This document shows, piece by piece, positions 48,071-57,507 of a DNA stretch of 64,000 nucleotides. The stretch's first letter is position 1. Each line of letters opens with the position of its first letter. The notes beneath the pieces are model-generated. The model saw only the letters and a list, made by a program, of their open reading frames with translations, was not told the origin of the DNA and made no database searches. Location: positions 124,001 to 188,000 of the forward strand of contig CALSSA010000002.1 of assembly GCA_943788875.1 (NCBI GenBank). The letters are read 5' to 3'. The stretch comes from an uncultured Pseudomonadales bacterium (GTDB lineage Bacteria; Pseudomonadota; Gammaproteobacteria; Pseudomonadales; Porticoccaceae). The translations under genes and the position numbers were made by a program.

Positions 48071-48903
48071 TGGTCGATCATTCAGATACCGGTCTGGGCA
48101 AACAGACGGTCTACGCAGATCAGTATGATGCCTCGCTGTTATTCCCCATTGCCCGGGCCAAGGCTCGGCAGAATGATGGCGCGCTGGCCTTTGTCGGTAT
48201 GGATCTTTGGACCGCCTTTGAAATCTCCTGGTTAAATCCCGATGGTTTGCCACAGATGGTGATAGGCGAGTTTCTGTTTCCCTGCACCAGTGCCTCCATT
48301 GTTGAGTCTAAGTCGTTTAAGTTATATCTCAACTCCTTTATCCAGACCCAGTTTGAATCCCGGCAGCAGGTGGCAGAGATTCTCATTGCCGACTTGACGG
48401 CGGCTGTTGCAGCTAAGGTTGAAGTGACCCTTTACGAGCTCGGTGAATACAATGGCTTTAATCCGATCTCAGAGCCCAATGGCATCTGTGTAGATCAGCA
48501 GGCGGTGGTGATTGATTGTTATCAGCCAGATGCCAGCTTGCTCTCTGCTCGCGTCGAATCAGAAGCCGAATCAGCAGCAGACGTCAGTGAAATTCTCTAT
48601 TCCCACCTGCTAAAAACCAACTGCCCGGTGACCGATCAGCCGGATTGGGCCTCTGTGTATATTGAGTACCGCGGCGCGCCAATCGACAGGGCAGGGCTGC
48701 TTAAATATATTGTCTCTTTCCGCCAGCATCAGGATTTTCACGAGCAGTGTGTAGAGAAGATCTTTAGCGATATTATGCAGCGCTGCAAGCCTGCAGAGTT
48801 AAGTGTCTATGCCCGTTATATGCGTCGTGGTGGTCTGGATATTAATCCCTATCGCAGTACCCAACAGAGCATGCCCCCCAGCTATCGTCAGGTACGCCAG
48901 TAA
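48070..48903 (+). CDS. queF: NADPH-dependent 7-cyano-7-deazaguanine reductase
   Basis: QueF reduces preQ0 to preQ1 in queuosine tRNA modification. The 277-residue protein is of the long, bimodular E. coli type. The motif ESKSFKLYLNSF binds substrate; the active-site Cys is in the TNCPVTDQPDW segment, and the C-terminal half has FHEQCVEKIF. The ATG overlaps by one base the stop of the permease gene. Confidence 0.95.
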   Translation: MVDHSDTGLGKQTVYADQYDASLLFPIARAKARQNDGALAFVGMDLWTAFEISWLNPDGLPQMVIGEFLFPCTSASIVESKSFKLYLNSFIQTQFESRQQVAEILIADLTAAVAAKVEVTLYELGEYNGFNPISEPNGICVDQQAVVIDCYQPDASLLSARVESEAESAADVSEILYSHLLKTNCPVTDQPDWASVYIEYRGAPIDRAGLLKYIVSFRQHQDFHEQCVEKIFSDIMQRCKPAELSVYARYMRRGGLDINPYRSTQQSMPPSYRQVRQ

Positions 48904-48927
48904 GGCTTTTTGGTCTATAGGTGCGCT

Positions 48928-49782
48928 CTAGGTCAGACTGGTTTTAAGAAACTCCGTCAGCAGATGCACTGCTTCATTTTTCTTATTGCGGCTTGAAGCT
49001 ACCAAAGTAATACCTACCTTGCCCAGATCGGGAAAGCGCGCAGAGGGCGCCAGTATTCTGAGGTTAGGTGGCACTGTGCTCTTGGCGAGCACGGTAACCC
49101 CGAGACCCTCCTGAATCGCCTGCTGAATGCCACTTAAATCTGGAATAGTATAGACAATTTGCCAAGGCTGTTTAATCTGGTCGAGCAAGGTAATGGCACG
49201 CTGGCGATAGATGCAGCCCTGAGCTGCCGCAATCAATGGCAATACTGGGGATTTATGGATGCTGTGCTCAGCGCTGGCGACCCATACTAGCTCATCGGTT
49301 TTGACCAGGTCGGACCAGGTTTTTGAGGGATTGTCCTCCAGCGCCAAAATCAAATCATGGCTTTCCTTGCCCGCTTTAGAGAGCAGCTTCTTGCTCAGCT
49401 CGCAGTTTACCTCCAGGGTGATATTAGGATAGGCCTTGGCAAAGCGGCTAACAATCTTAGGCAGCAAAATAGTAGCAAACTCGCTGGGGATGCCGAGGCG
49501 AATTTTACCCGACACCACATTCTTGGATAACTCGCTCAGGGCCAGATCATTGAGGGTTAAAATCTGAGTGGCGTAGTTATAGAGATTCTTGCCAGCATCG
49601 GTTAGCTCAAGGCTTTTTCCATTGCGCGCCAGCAATGACTCATCTACCAGCTCCTCCAGCCGCTGAATTTGCAAGCTCACGGCGGGCTGCGATCTGCCCA
49701 GTATTTCACCAGCTTTGGTAAAGCTTCCCAACTGAGCCACAGAGACAAAGGCTCGCAATAAATCCATTGGTAGGTTTTTCAT
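48928..49782 (-). CDS. LysR-family transcriptional regulator
   Basis: The 284-residue protein has an N-terminal winged helix (DLLRAFVSVAQLGSFTKAGEILGRSQPAVSLQIQRLEEL), followed by a substrate-binding domain. The N-terminus is more like the LrhA/HexA branch than GcvA. The ATG at 49782 has AAGG 8 bp upstream. It is divergent from gcvT, with a near-perfect 27-bp palindrome between them. Confidence 0.9.
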   Translation of the reverse strand: MKNLPMDLLRAFVSVAQLGSFTKAGEILGRSQPAVSLQIQRLEELVDESLLARNGKSLELTDAGKNLYNYATQILTLNDLALSELSKNVVSGKIRLGIPSEFATILLPKIVSRFAKAYPNITLEVNCELSKKLLSKAGKESHDLILALEDNPSKTWSDLVKTDELVWVASAEHSIHKSPVLPLIAAAQGCIYRQRAITLLDQIKQPWQIVYTIPDLSGIQQAIQEGLGVTVLAKSTVPPNLRILAPSARFPDLGKVGITLVASSRNKKNEAVHLLTEFLKTSLT

Positions 49783-49845
49783 AGCCACACCTTTTAGGAG
49801 AGTCTACCGAGGCCGGCTGTTCTAGACTGCCTAGGTATTTATATT

Positions 49846-49872
49846 ATTAATACATACATTGTATCTATTAAT
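49846..49872. promoter_or_regulatory. 27-bp near-perfect palindrome, candidate LysR operator
   Basis: ATTAATA-C-ATACA-T-TGTAT-C-TATTAAT reads the same on both strands except at one symmetric pair (C/C). It lies 64 bp upstream of the LysR start and 75 bp upstream of gcvT. The LysR T-N11-A pattern is met. Confidence 0.65.
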
Positions 49873-49947
49873 TTAACAAATTATAACCAAGACCTTAAAA
49901 TTAGCATTTCCATAGCATCAAATTACAACCTAATTAAAGAGTTAGCT

Positions 49948-51069
49948 ATGTCAGACGATACTGCGCTGCAACAAACCTGCTTTTACTCACAGCATATTGC
50001 CGCCCAAGGCAAGATGGTACCTTTTGCCGGCTACCTGATGCCCGTGCAATATGCCGACGGCATTATGCAAGAACATCTGCATTGCAGAGACAATGCCGGG
50101 TTGTTTGATGTGTCTCATATGGGGCAGGTGGTGGTGAGTGGCGAAGGGGTCGCTCAAGCCCTTGAGAAACTGATGCCCGTGGACCTCGAGGCGCTGCACA
50201 TCAACCAGCAGACCTATGCCACTTTTACTACGGAATCTGGCGGTATCAGCGATGACCTGATCGTTACCCGCTGGGCCGAAGATACATTCTTTCTGGTAGT
50301 GAACGCTGCCTGCAAGCATCATGATATTGCTCATCTGCACAGCCATCTAGATGGTTTTGAGGTGCGCTATCTGGGCGAGCGAGGCCTGCTGGCACTGCAG
50401 GGACTGCGCGCCAAAGAGTTGATCGCCGAGTTGGCCCCAGAGGCTAATAAGTTGATCTTCATGCATGGCTGTCATGCTGTGATCAATGGCGTGGACTGCT
50501 ATATCACCCGCTCTGGCTACACTGGCGAAGATGGCTTTGAAATCTCCGTGGCCGCCGAAGATGGCCCTGGGCTTGCGGATCTGTTGTTGGCCTATGACTC
50601 AGTGCGGTGGATTGGTCTGGGTGCGCGGGACTCCCTGCGTCTGGAAGCAGGCCTGTGTCTCTACGGTCATGATATGGATATTGAAACATCCCCGGTTGAA
50701 GCGGGCATTGCCTGGAGTATTGGCAAATCACGACGCTCCGGTGGCGCCAAACAGGGTGGCTTTCTGGGTGCCGAGACTATTCTTGATCATCTGGCCAAAG
50801 CACCAGGAAAAAAGCGCGTTGGCTTTCTAGTAGATGGCCGCGCTCCGGTTCGCGAAGGCGCAGAGATTGTCGACGAGCAGGGCAATATTATTGGCGTTAT
50901 AACTAGTGGTGGCTTTGGCCCCACATTACAAGCGCCCATCGCCATGGGCTATGTGCCCACAGAATATGCTGCCATTGGTACCCAGCTTCAGGCGCTGGTG
51001 CGGGGCAAGCAACGAGCTATTACCGTGGCCAAAATGCCTTTGGTAGCCCAGCGCTATCACCGCGGCTAA
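49948..51069 (+). CDS. gcvT: Glycine cleavage system T protein (aminomethyltransferase)
   Basis: The 373-residue folate-dependent enzyme has AGYLMPVQYADG, GLFDVSHMGQ, the folate-binding RSGYTGEDGFEIS and the C-terminal GGFGPTLQAPIAMGYV. It releases ammonia and methylene-tetrahydrofolate from the lipoylated H protein. The downstream neighbour is gcvP, 27 bp away. No gcvH is present in the window. Confidence 0.95.
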   Translation: MSDDTALQQTCFYSQHIAAQGKMVPFAGYLMPVQYADGIMQEHLHCRDNAGLFDVSHMGQVVVSGEGVAQALEKLMPVDLEALHINQQTYATFTTESGGISDDLIVTRWAEDTFFLVVNAACKHHDIAHLHSHLDGFEVRYLGERGLLALQGLRAKELIAELAPEANKLIFMHGCHAVINGVDCYITRSGYTGEDGFEISVAAEDGPGLADLLLAYDSVRWIGLGARDSLRLEAGLCLYGHDMDIETSPVEAGIAWSIGKSRRSGGAKQGGFLGAETILDHLAKAPGKKRVGFLVDGRAPVREGAEIVDEQGNIIGVITSGGFGPTLQAPIAMGYVPTEYAAIGTQLQALVRGKQRAITVAKMPLVAQRYHRG

Positions 51070-51096
51070 CCCTAATTGATAACTGGAGAACAGTTG

Positions 51097-53958
51097 ATGT
51101 TACAAAAGAAACGCAGCCTTGCCGATCTACAAAATGCCTCAGAGTTTGTCGCTCGCCATATAGGCCCAGCCGCAGATGACCAGCAAGCCATGCTGGCCAG
51201 TTTGGACTGTAATAATCTTCAGCAGTTGACCGAGCAGGTGGTGCCAGAGGCAATTGCCATGACTGAGTCATTGGCAATCGTCGATGGTTGTACAGAGGCA
51301 CAGGCTCTGGCAGAACTGCGTGAGATGGCCAGTCTTAATCAGGTGCATAAATCTTTTATTGGGCAGGGCTATTACGGCACCATCACGCCCAATGTAATTC
51401 AGCGTAATATTCTTGAAAATCCTGCCTGGTATACAGCTTACACACCTTATCAGCCAGAGATATCCCAGGGCCGCCTGGAAGCGCTAATTAACTTTCAGAC
51501 CATGATCACCGACATGACCGGCATGGAAATGTCCAATGCCTCCATGCTCGATGAGGGCACCGCAGCAGCAGAAGCCATGGCCCTGTGTCAGCGTATGTCG
51601 AAGTCTAAATCGATGCGCTTTATGGTCGACAGCGACTGCCTGCCACAGACTATAGAGATAATCAAAACCCGCGCCGAGCCCATGGGTATCGAGGTTGTAA
51701 TAACCGACCCAGATGACTTTGCTGGCGAAGCCTTTGGCGCACTGCTGCAGTATCCAGGTGCCTGCGGTGAAGTGCGTGACTACCGTGAAGTGATTGCCAA
51801 TGTTCAGGCGCAAAAAGGTTTGGTGGTGATGGCCGCCGATCTGCTCAGTCTGGTACTGCTGGAATCACCAGGGTCACTGGGAGCCGATGTTGCCATAGGT
51901 ACTACCCAGCGCTTTGGTGTGCCGCTGGGATTTGGTGGTCCACACGCTGGTTATATGGCGACCAGAGAAGCATTTAAGCGCAACTTGCCTGGTCGACTGG
52001 TCGGCCTGTCTCAGGACTCCAATGGCGAACCAGCATACCGCCTGGCTCTGCAAACCCGCGAGCAACATATCCGTCGCGAGAAAGCCACTTCCAATATCTG
52101 TACAGCCCAGGTGCTGTTGGCGGTGATAGCCAGCATGTACGCGGTGTACCACGGCCCGGGCGGACTTAAGCGTATTGCCCAGCGCGTGCATCTGCTCACC
52201 AATGTGCTGGCAGAGGGCTTAAAGCAGCATGGTGTGACGCCAGTTAATAGTAGCTGGTTTGATACCCTGACCTTAAATACAGGTGATAAGACTGACGCTA
52301 TTATTACAGCGGCACAGAGTCGTCAGATGAATCTACGACGGATTGATGCCGACAGCATTGGTATTTCATTAGATGAAACCACAGGCGCGGAGGATGTTGT
52401 GGCGCTGTGGGGTATTGTGCTGGGCGAGCATAAGCTCAATGTCGAAGCCCTTGCCAATGAGGTAGCTGATGCCGTACCAGGCAACCTGATGCGCACCCAG
52501 AGCTTCCTAAGCCACCCAACCTTTAGCCGCTACCATTCTGAGACTGAAATGCTGCGCTATTTGCGCCGTCTGTCAGACAAGGATATAGCTCTTGATCGCG
52601 CCATGATTCCACTGGGCTCATGCACCATGAAGCTCAATGCCACCGCCGAGATGCTGCCCATTAGCTGGCCAGAATTTGCCAATATGCACCCCTTTGCACC
52701 GGTAGAGCAAACCGCTGGTTACAGAGCCATGATTGATGATCTGGAATCTATGCTCTGCGCTGCCACTGGCTACGATGCCATGTCATTGCAACCCAATGCA
52801 GGCTCACAGGGCGAGTATGCAGGTCTGCTGGCGATTCGTGGCTACCATGAAAGTCGCGGTGATACCCAGCGCAATATCTGTCTGATTCCCAGCTCTGCCC
52901 ATGGCACCAACCCAGCCTCAGCACAGATGTGCGGCATGGCCGTGGTGGTAGTAAAATGTGATGATCAGGGCAATGTGGATATTGATGATCTGCAGGCTAA
53001 AGCCGAGGCTCACAAAGAAGATCTGGCGGCGATTATGGTTACCTATCCCTCCACCCATGGTGTATTTGAAGAGCGCATCACTGAGATTTGCCAGATTGTT
53101 CATGATCATGGCGGCCAGGTTTATATCGACGGCGCCAATCTCAATGCCATGGTCGGTGTGTGCCAACCCGGAAAATTTGGTGGCGACGTGTCCCACCTCA
53201 ATCTGCACAAGACCTTCTGTATTCCTCACGGTGGTGGCGGACCCGGTGTAGGACCCATTGGTGTGGGTGAGCATCTTGCCCCATTCCTGCCAAGAGAAAT
53301 GGTTAGCGGTGACCGTCAGGGCGCGCAGGTATCTGCCGCACCCTATGGCAGCGCCAGTATTTTGCCCATTACCTGGATGTATATTCGTATGATGGGTCAT
53401 GCCGGCTTAAAGCAGGCGACAGAGATTGCCATACTCAATGCCAACTATATGGCCCATCGTCTGCAGGACCATTATCAGGTGCTATACACCGGCGCCAATG
53501 GTCGTGTTGCCCATGAATGTATTCTCGATGTGCGTCCGATTAAAGATGAAGTGGGTATCAGCGTCGATGATATTGCAAAGCGGTTGATCGACTATGGTTT
53601 CCATGCGCCAACCATGTCATTCCCGGTGGCCGGCACCTTGATGATTGAGCCAACCGAGAGTGAGTCAAAAGCCGAACTGGATCGCTTCTGTGATGCCATG
53701 ATAGCTATCAAGCAGGAAGTGGATCTAGTCGCCAATGGCGAGTTTCAGCTGGACGATAACCCCTTGGTAGGGGCGCCCCATACTGCGGCCATGGTCAGTG
53801 GTGATGAATGGTCAAGAGCCTATAGCCGCAGTCAGGCAGCCTATCCGTTGGAGTCATTGCGGGAGAATAAATACTGGCCACCAGTAGGACGTCTTGATCA
53901 TGTCTATGGCGATCGCAATCTGATGTGTTCATGCCCAGCTATTGCGGACTACGAATAA
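51097..53958 (+). CDS. gcvP: Glycine dehydrogenase (decarboxylating), P protein
   Basis: The 953-residue fused P protein contains both halves. The PLP-binding Lys is K705 in [16 protein letters not shown]. Other marks are [17 protein letters not shown] and [16 protein letters not shown]. The ATG at 51097 has GGAG upstream; an in-frame TTG seven codons earlier is less likely. It decarboxylates glycine and loads the aminomethyl group on GcvH. Confidence 0.97.
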   Translation: MLQKKRSLADLQNASEFVARHIGPAADDQQAMLASLDCNNLQQLTEQVVPEAIAMTESLAIVDGCTEAQALAELREMASLNQVHKSFIGQGYYGTITPNVIQRNILENPAWYTAYTPYQPEISQGRLEALINFQTMITDMTGMEMSNASMLDEGTAAAEAMALCQRMSKSKSMRFMVDSDCLPQTIEIIKTRAEPMGIEVVITDPDDFAGEAFGALLQYPGACGEVRDYREVIANVQAQKGLVVMAADLLSLVLLESPGSLGADVAIGTTQRFGVPLGFGGPHAGYMATREAFKRNLPGRLVGLSQDSNGEPAYRLALQTREQHIRREKATSNICTAQVLLAVIASMYAVYHGPGGLKRIAQRVHLLTNVLAEGLKQHGVTPVNSSWFDTLTLNTGDKTDAIITAAQSRQMNLRRIDADSIGISLDETTGAEDVVALWGIVLGEHKLNVEALANEVADAVPGNLMRTQSFLSHPTFSRYHSETEMLRYLRRLSDKDIALDRAMIPLGSCTMKLNATAEMLPISWPEFANMHPFAPVEQTAGYRAMIDDLESMLCAATGYDAMSLQPNAGSQGEYAGLLAIRGYHESRGDTQRNICLIPSSAHGTNPASAQMCGMAVVVVKCDDQGNVDIDDLQAKAEAHKEDLAAIMVTYPSTHGVFEERITEICQIVHDHGGQVYIDGANLNAMVGVCQPGKFGGDVSHLNLHKTFCIPHGGGGPGVGPIGVGEHLAPFLPREMVSGDRQGAQVSAAPYGSASILPITWMYIRMMGHAGLKQATEIAILNANYMAHRLQDHYQVLYTGANGRVAHECILDVRPIKDEVGISVDDIAKRLIDYGFHAPTMSFPVAGTLMIEPTESESKAELDRFCDAMIAIKQEVDLVANGEFQLDDNPLVGAPHTAAMVSGDEWSRAYSRSQAAYPLESLRENKYWPPVGRLDHVYGDRNLMCSCPAIADYE

Positions 53959-53974
53959 AGAGCAATAAACCGGT

Positions 53975-55237
53975 TTAGGCGATGGCCCGTTTCTCGGTCA
54001 GCGGTGGATAGTCTGATTTAAGGTGCTTGTGCAGGTCGACAGCACTGTAGACATTGACCGCATCAGAGAAACCTTTGATTGATATCTGCCCTTTGTCGAT
54101 GCAGTGAACCGTATCTTTAACCAGTCCGTGGGTATCCTCAGAGAGTAGTATTTCATTACTCTCTGCGGATGACTCAAGACGACTGGCCAGATTGACCGCA
54201 CGGCCAAGCAGGGTGTAATCGAGCCGGTTCTCAGTACCAAAATTGCCTACCTTGCATACCCCGCTATTAATACCCATTCGCAGGGCGGGTGGCCGCTCAA
54301 TGCCCTCCTTGCGCCAGCGCAACTGCAGATCCTCCATGGCCTTGCGCATGGCAATGGCCATAGACACGCAGGTCACCGCATCAGAGCGCACACCACGGCT
54401 CTCCGGGTCGCCAAAGAACACCATGATAGAATCTCCAATCACCTTATCGATGGTGCCACCAAAGCGGAACGCGATCTCAGACATCTCAGTGAGATAGGTG
54501 TTTAACAGGGAAGTGAGTTGCTCGGCATCAAGCTCCTCCGCCAGCCGGGTAAAGCCAGCCATGTCAGAAAAGAAAATCGTCAGAGTTTTTTCCTGGGTTT
54601 CAGCGCGCACATCCTTGCCTGTCAAAATAGCCTTGCGTAGAGGCGGAGACAGATACTTCGACAACCTAAAGGTACGCAGCGTTAGCCATTCATTCTGCCG
54701 CCGCACTGAATCATGCTGCTCCGCCAGCATAAAATGCGCATGGCGCGCCATATTCGTCAGCAGCAGTGCAAAGCCCATAGTTACCGCCAGAATCATTAGC
54801 TGCGCCACAGCCCCAGGTGTCACCGCCACAGGGGATAACCAAACCGTCAGCGCAGCACCTAAAAACAAACCAAATAAATCCAGCGGTGCCGTAGGTTTCA
54901 TGGCACTGATAATCGTGATCAAAAAAGCCATACCAAGCGCCATGACCACAATAGGCTGAAAGCCGACAAACGCCAGCAGCACACCAGTCAGCACACCATC
55001 ACTAAATTCCAGCGCCATCGCCAACCGCTGTCGCTTGCCAGGGGCAATGGCTGCAGTGTTGGTAAAGTAACTACTAAATTGATAAAAAAACAGAGCAGGC
55101 AACAGCGCTAACAAAGCGGGGTGGTAGTTAATAATCTGCCAGCCCCCCAGCAATATAATCGCCCAGCAAACGCAGAGAGCCAGCCTATAAAGCTCCTGTA
55201 ACTTGGGTGAGGGGTAAATGATCGCTTTCCATATCAT
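53975..55237 (-). CDS. Membrane adenylate/guanylate cyclase
   Basis: The 420-residue protein has five or six hydrophobic helices in the first 170 residues. A class III cyclase domain follows (TIFFSDMAGFTRLAEEL with metal-binding Asp, FGGTIDKVIGDSIMVFFGDP with the second Asp, RMGINSGVCKVGNFG, LDYTLLGRAVNLASRLE). It makes cAMP (or cGMP) at the membrane in response to an unknown signal. It converges with gcvP, stops 16 bp apart. Confidence 0.92.
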   Translation of the reverse strand: MIWKAIIYPSPKLQELYRLALCVCWAIILLGGWQIINYHPALLALLPALFFYQFSSYFTNTAAIAPGKRQRLAMALEFSDGVLTGVLLAFVGFQPIVVMALGMAFLITIISAMKPTAPLDLFGLFLGAALTVWLSPVAVTPGAVAQLMILAVTMGFALLLTNMARHAHFMLAEQHDSVRRQNEWLTLRTFRLSKYLSPPLRKAILTGKDVRAETQEKTLTIFFSDMAGFTRLAEELDAEQLTSLLNTYLTEMSEIAFRFGGTIDKVIGDSIMVFFGDPESRGVRSDAVTCVSMAIAMRKAMEDLQLRWRKEGIERPPALRMGINSGVCKVGNFGTENRLDYTLLGRAVNLASRLESSAESNEILLSEDTHGLVKDTVHCIDKGQISIKGFSDAVNVYSAVDLHKHLKSDYPPLTEKRAIA

Positions 55238-55397
55238 GACTTTAGTCTAGCACTCAGTTCGCACCGCCGCTGAATTTGCGTATCTGCGCCATATGGATTG
55301 CTTTTAAATCCCTGTTTGTGTACAGTTGCGGCGCTTTAAAAGGCCGGAAAGTCCTAGTTTTATTGATACCAGAGCCCGCTGCGCGGCTGACTATTTT

Positions 55398-56017
55398 ATA
55401 GAACAGAAAACGGCAACAGGTTATGGAGAGGTGTCCGAGTGGCTGACTAAATGCGCAAGCATTTTGGACGCACGGAGGGCGGTCTCGCAGAGACAAGAGT
55501 GAAGCTTAAGCTTTACTCGAAGCAACGAGCACGCCGTGCTCCTGACGAGTTAATAGAACAGAAAACGGCAACAGGTTATGGAGAGGTGTCCGAGTGGCTG
55601 ACTAAATGCGCAAGCATTTTGGACGCACGGAGGGCGGTCTCGCAGAGACAAGAGTGAAGCTTAAGCTTTACTCGAAGCAACGAGCACGCCGTGCTCCTGA
55701 CGAGTTAATAGAACAGAAAACGGCAACAGGTTATGGAGAGGTGTCCGAGTGGCTGACTAAATGCGCAAGCATTTTGGACGCACGGAGGGCGGTCTCGCAG
55801 AGACAAGAGTGAAGCTTAAGCTTTACTCGAAGCAACGAGCACGCCGTGCTCCTGACGAGTTAATAGAACAGAAAACGGCAACAGGTTATGGAGAGGTGTC
55901 CGAGTGGCTGACTAAATGCGCAAGCATTTTGGACGCACGGAGGGCGGTCTCGCAGAGACAAGAGTGAAGCTTAAGCTTTACTCGAAGCAACGAGCACGCC
56001 GTGCTCCTGACGAGTTA
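55398..56017 (+). repeat. Four identical 155-bp tandem units containing the tRNA-Ser leader and 5' end
   Basis: Units start at 55398, 55553, 55708 and 55863; I see no difference among them. Each has 27 bp of leader, the first 22 nt of tRNA-Ser(GGA), and a 106-bp spacer. A fifth leader (56018) then runs into the genuine tRNA gene. The spacer is rich in inverted repeats: AAATGC-GCAA-GCATTT (55449-55464, GNRA loop), GTCTC-GCA-GAGAC (55482-55494), a near-palindrome (55497-55518) and GAGCACG-C-CGTGCTC (55527-55541) inside an outer ACTCG/CGAGT pairing. Confidence 0.95.
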
Positions 56018-56044
56018 ATAGAACAGAAAACGGCAACAGGTTAT

Positions 56045-56135
56045 GGAGAGGTGTCCGAGTGGCTGAAGGAGCACGCCTGGAAAGTGTGTAAGCGTTTATA
56101 GCGTTTCGAGGGTTCGAATCCCTCTCTCTCCGCCA
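56045..56135 (+). tRNA. tRNA-Ser(GGA)
   Basis: The 91-nt gene has an acceptor stem GGAGAGG/TCTCTCC, D arm, anticodon loop CTGGAAA with anticodon GGA at 56079-56081, a long variable arm typical of serine tRNA, a T stem GAGGG/CCCTC with TTCGAAT loop, discriminator G and encoded CCA (56133-56135). It closely matches the E. coli tRNA-Ser(GGA) I remember. Confidence 0.97.
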
Positions 56136-56143
56136 AATAAAAC

Positions 56144-56166
56144 AGCCCCCGAAAGGGGGCTTTTTT
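56144..56166 (+). terminator. Rho-independent terminator after tRNA-Ser
   Basis: AGCCCCC pairs with GGGGGCT around GAAA, followed by six T. It begins 9 bp after the tRNA. Confidence 0.95.
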
Positions 56167-56259
56167 ATTTGTGGTAAGAAAGAAGGATGAGACCCCTAAC
56201 TGGTTCGACAAAACACATGGTGTTTCTGGCGCCTTAGTTCTTTAAGCGTAGTTCAAAGA

Positions 56260-57156
56260 TTAATTGTCACGTTCAAAATAAAAAATATCTGCTTTTGATT
56301 GTCTTAAATCCATATTCAACCCACTATCCAAGAGGTGCCTAATAACTTTTGAAGATCCACCGTTACCAATAATGGATGGATGTAGTTCGATGATGACTTT
56401 AGTAATTTTAGACAGGTTAATTTGAGGGACTAGTTCTAGTTCACCTCCTTCTATATCTAATATTAAAAAGTTTGCAGTTTCACGATCTATCAGTTTGTTT
56501 AAGTCAAAGGTATTCACTGAAATAGTTTCAACTGCATCTGTGTTTGCCCGATAAGTGGACGACGCCCAAAAATCTTCGGTAATACCAAATTGCGCTTTCC
56601 CATCTTCTGCGCATGCAATGCCATGTATAGTATTGAATGATGTCTGATTAAGGTTTTGATTTTTTTGAATCAGGCTTATTAGGCTAGGGTTGGCTTCCAC
56701 GGCAGTGTATCCCTTGAGTTGTGGTTGAAACTGCATGGCATGGCAGGCGATGTATCCAATTCCGGCGCCTAATTCAATGACACAATCATCCTGTTCAAGA
56801 TTAGAGGCGAGTAATTTCAACTCATTGCTTTCATACGCCCCTTTTGCAAGTCTGAATTTCATAAATGGGCTAAGAGCAATATGATCTAGTGTAAAGTTAC
56901 AGGTATGAGAACTAGCAATATTTTCTTCTAAGCTTACTAAAGTCTCCCATGCCCTCTTTGCATTTTTATAATTCTGCGTCATCTGCAATAAAACATCCTT
57001 CACAGAATTAATATCTCCTGCTCTGGCATATCCTTCTGCTGCGAGCCAATAATCTTTTTTAGTCTTCGCAGACTTTAAAATCTTAGTGGGGGAATGGTGG
57101 TTTTTGATATTTTTTATCCTATAGCGATGTTGGCGGTTCTTCAAAATAGTAGCCAC
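56260..57156 (-). CDS. FkbM-family methyltransferase, AT-rich
   Basis: The 298-residue protein has an N-terminal helical, repeat-like part (AAEGYARAGDINSVKDVLLQM) and a SAM-binding FkbM domain: VIELGAGIGYIACHAM, YTAVEANPSL, ISVNTFDLNKLI and ILDIEGGELELV. FkbM enzymes O-methylate sugars or polyketides. Base composition is clearly richer in A and T than the core genes. The start is a GTG at 57156 with no good ribosome-binding site; no ATG is near. Confidence 0.8.
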   Translation of the reverse strand: MATILKNRQHRYRIKNIKNHHSPTKILKSAKTKKDYWLAAEGYARAGDINSVKDVLLQMTQNYKNAKRAWETLVSLEENIASSHTCNFTLDHIALSPFMKFRLAKGAYESNELKLLASNLEQDDCVIELGAGIGYIACHAMQFQPQLKGYTAVEANPSLISLIQKNQNLNQTSFNTIHGIACAEDGKAQFGITEDFWASSTYRANTDAVETISVNTFDLNKLIDRETANFLILDIEGGELELVPQINLSKITKVIIELHPSIIGNGGSSKVIRHLLDSGLNMDLRQSKADIFYFERDN

Positions 57157-57507
57157 GAGATTGCTCTTGAATTGGGTAAGACAGGCCTGAGTGACGGCGA
57201 GCCTTCAATTGATAAGTCTGTTTTTCCGGCCTTTGTGCTGTTCCCCTTGTCCGATTTGAAAAGCCTTTAAGGTCAAGCTTAAATCGTTCATGCCAGTGTA
57301 CAGTACTTTGGTTTACTAAAGCCAAGCGTTTGGTTGTTAGCGCAGAGTCCTTAGGTATCTGTTTCACTATTCACTGAGAAACAACCCAATCGGTTGGCCA
57401 GCTGGGTGCCGTTATGACAACCACCCATACAGCCGATAGAAGGGTGTATGGCCTTAAGTATCTGTGTATCATACTGCATAGCTAGATTATTCTTGTGGAG
57501 ACCATCA
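57157..57507. other. 351-bp gap with no convincing gene
   Basis: A basic 82-codon frame on the minus strand (57119-57367, GTG start) overlaps the methyltransferase gene and looks like neither a known protein nor neighbouring coding style. A 28-codon frame lies within it. I see no tRNA, repeat or terminator; it may be island junction sequence. Confidence 0.4.

Noticed and set aside
49783..49947. Glycine riboswitch upstream of gcvT
   Set aside because: The AT-rich leader lacks the conserved aptamer stems; the palindrome is better explained as an operator.
55398..56017. 155-bp array as a CRISPR array
   Set aside because: Units abut directly and are identical throughout; there are no variable spacers and no cas genes.
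55398..56044. Array as integron attC sites
   Set aside because: No GTTRRRY/RYYYAAC core pair, no integrase, and no gene cassettes between units.
55451..56101. Four 61-68-residue basic proteins as genes
   Set aside because: They arise from the repeat, change phase from unit to unit and have no supporting start site; kept only as a low-interest finding.
57119..57367. 82-codon basic frame upstream of the FkbM gene
   Set aside because: Overlaps FkbM, starts with GTG and has no recognisable domain.
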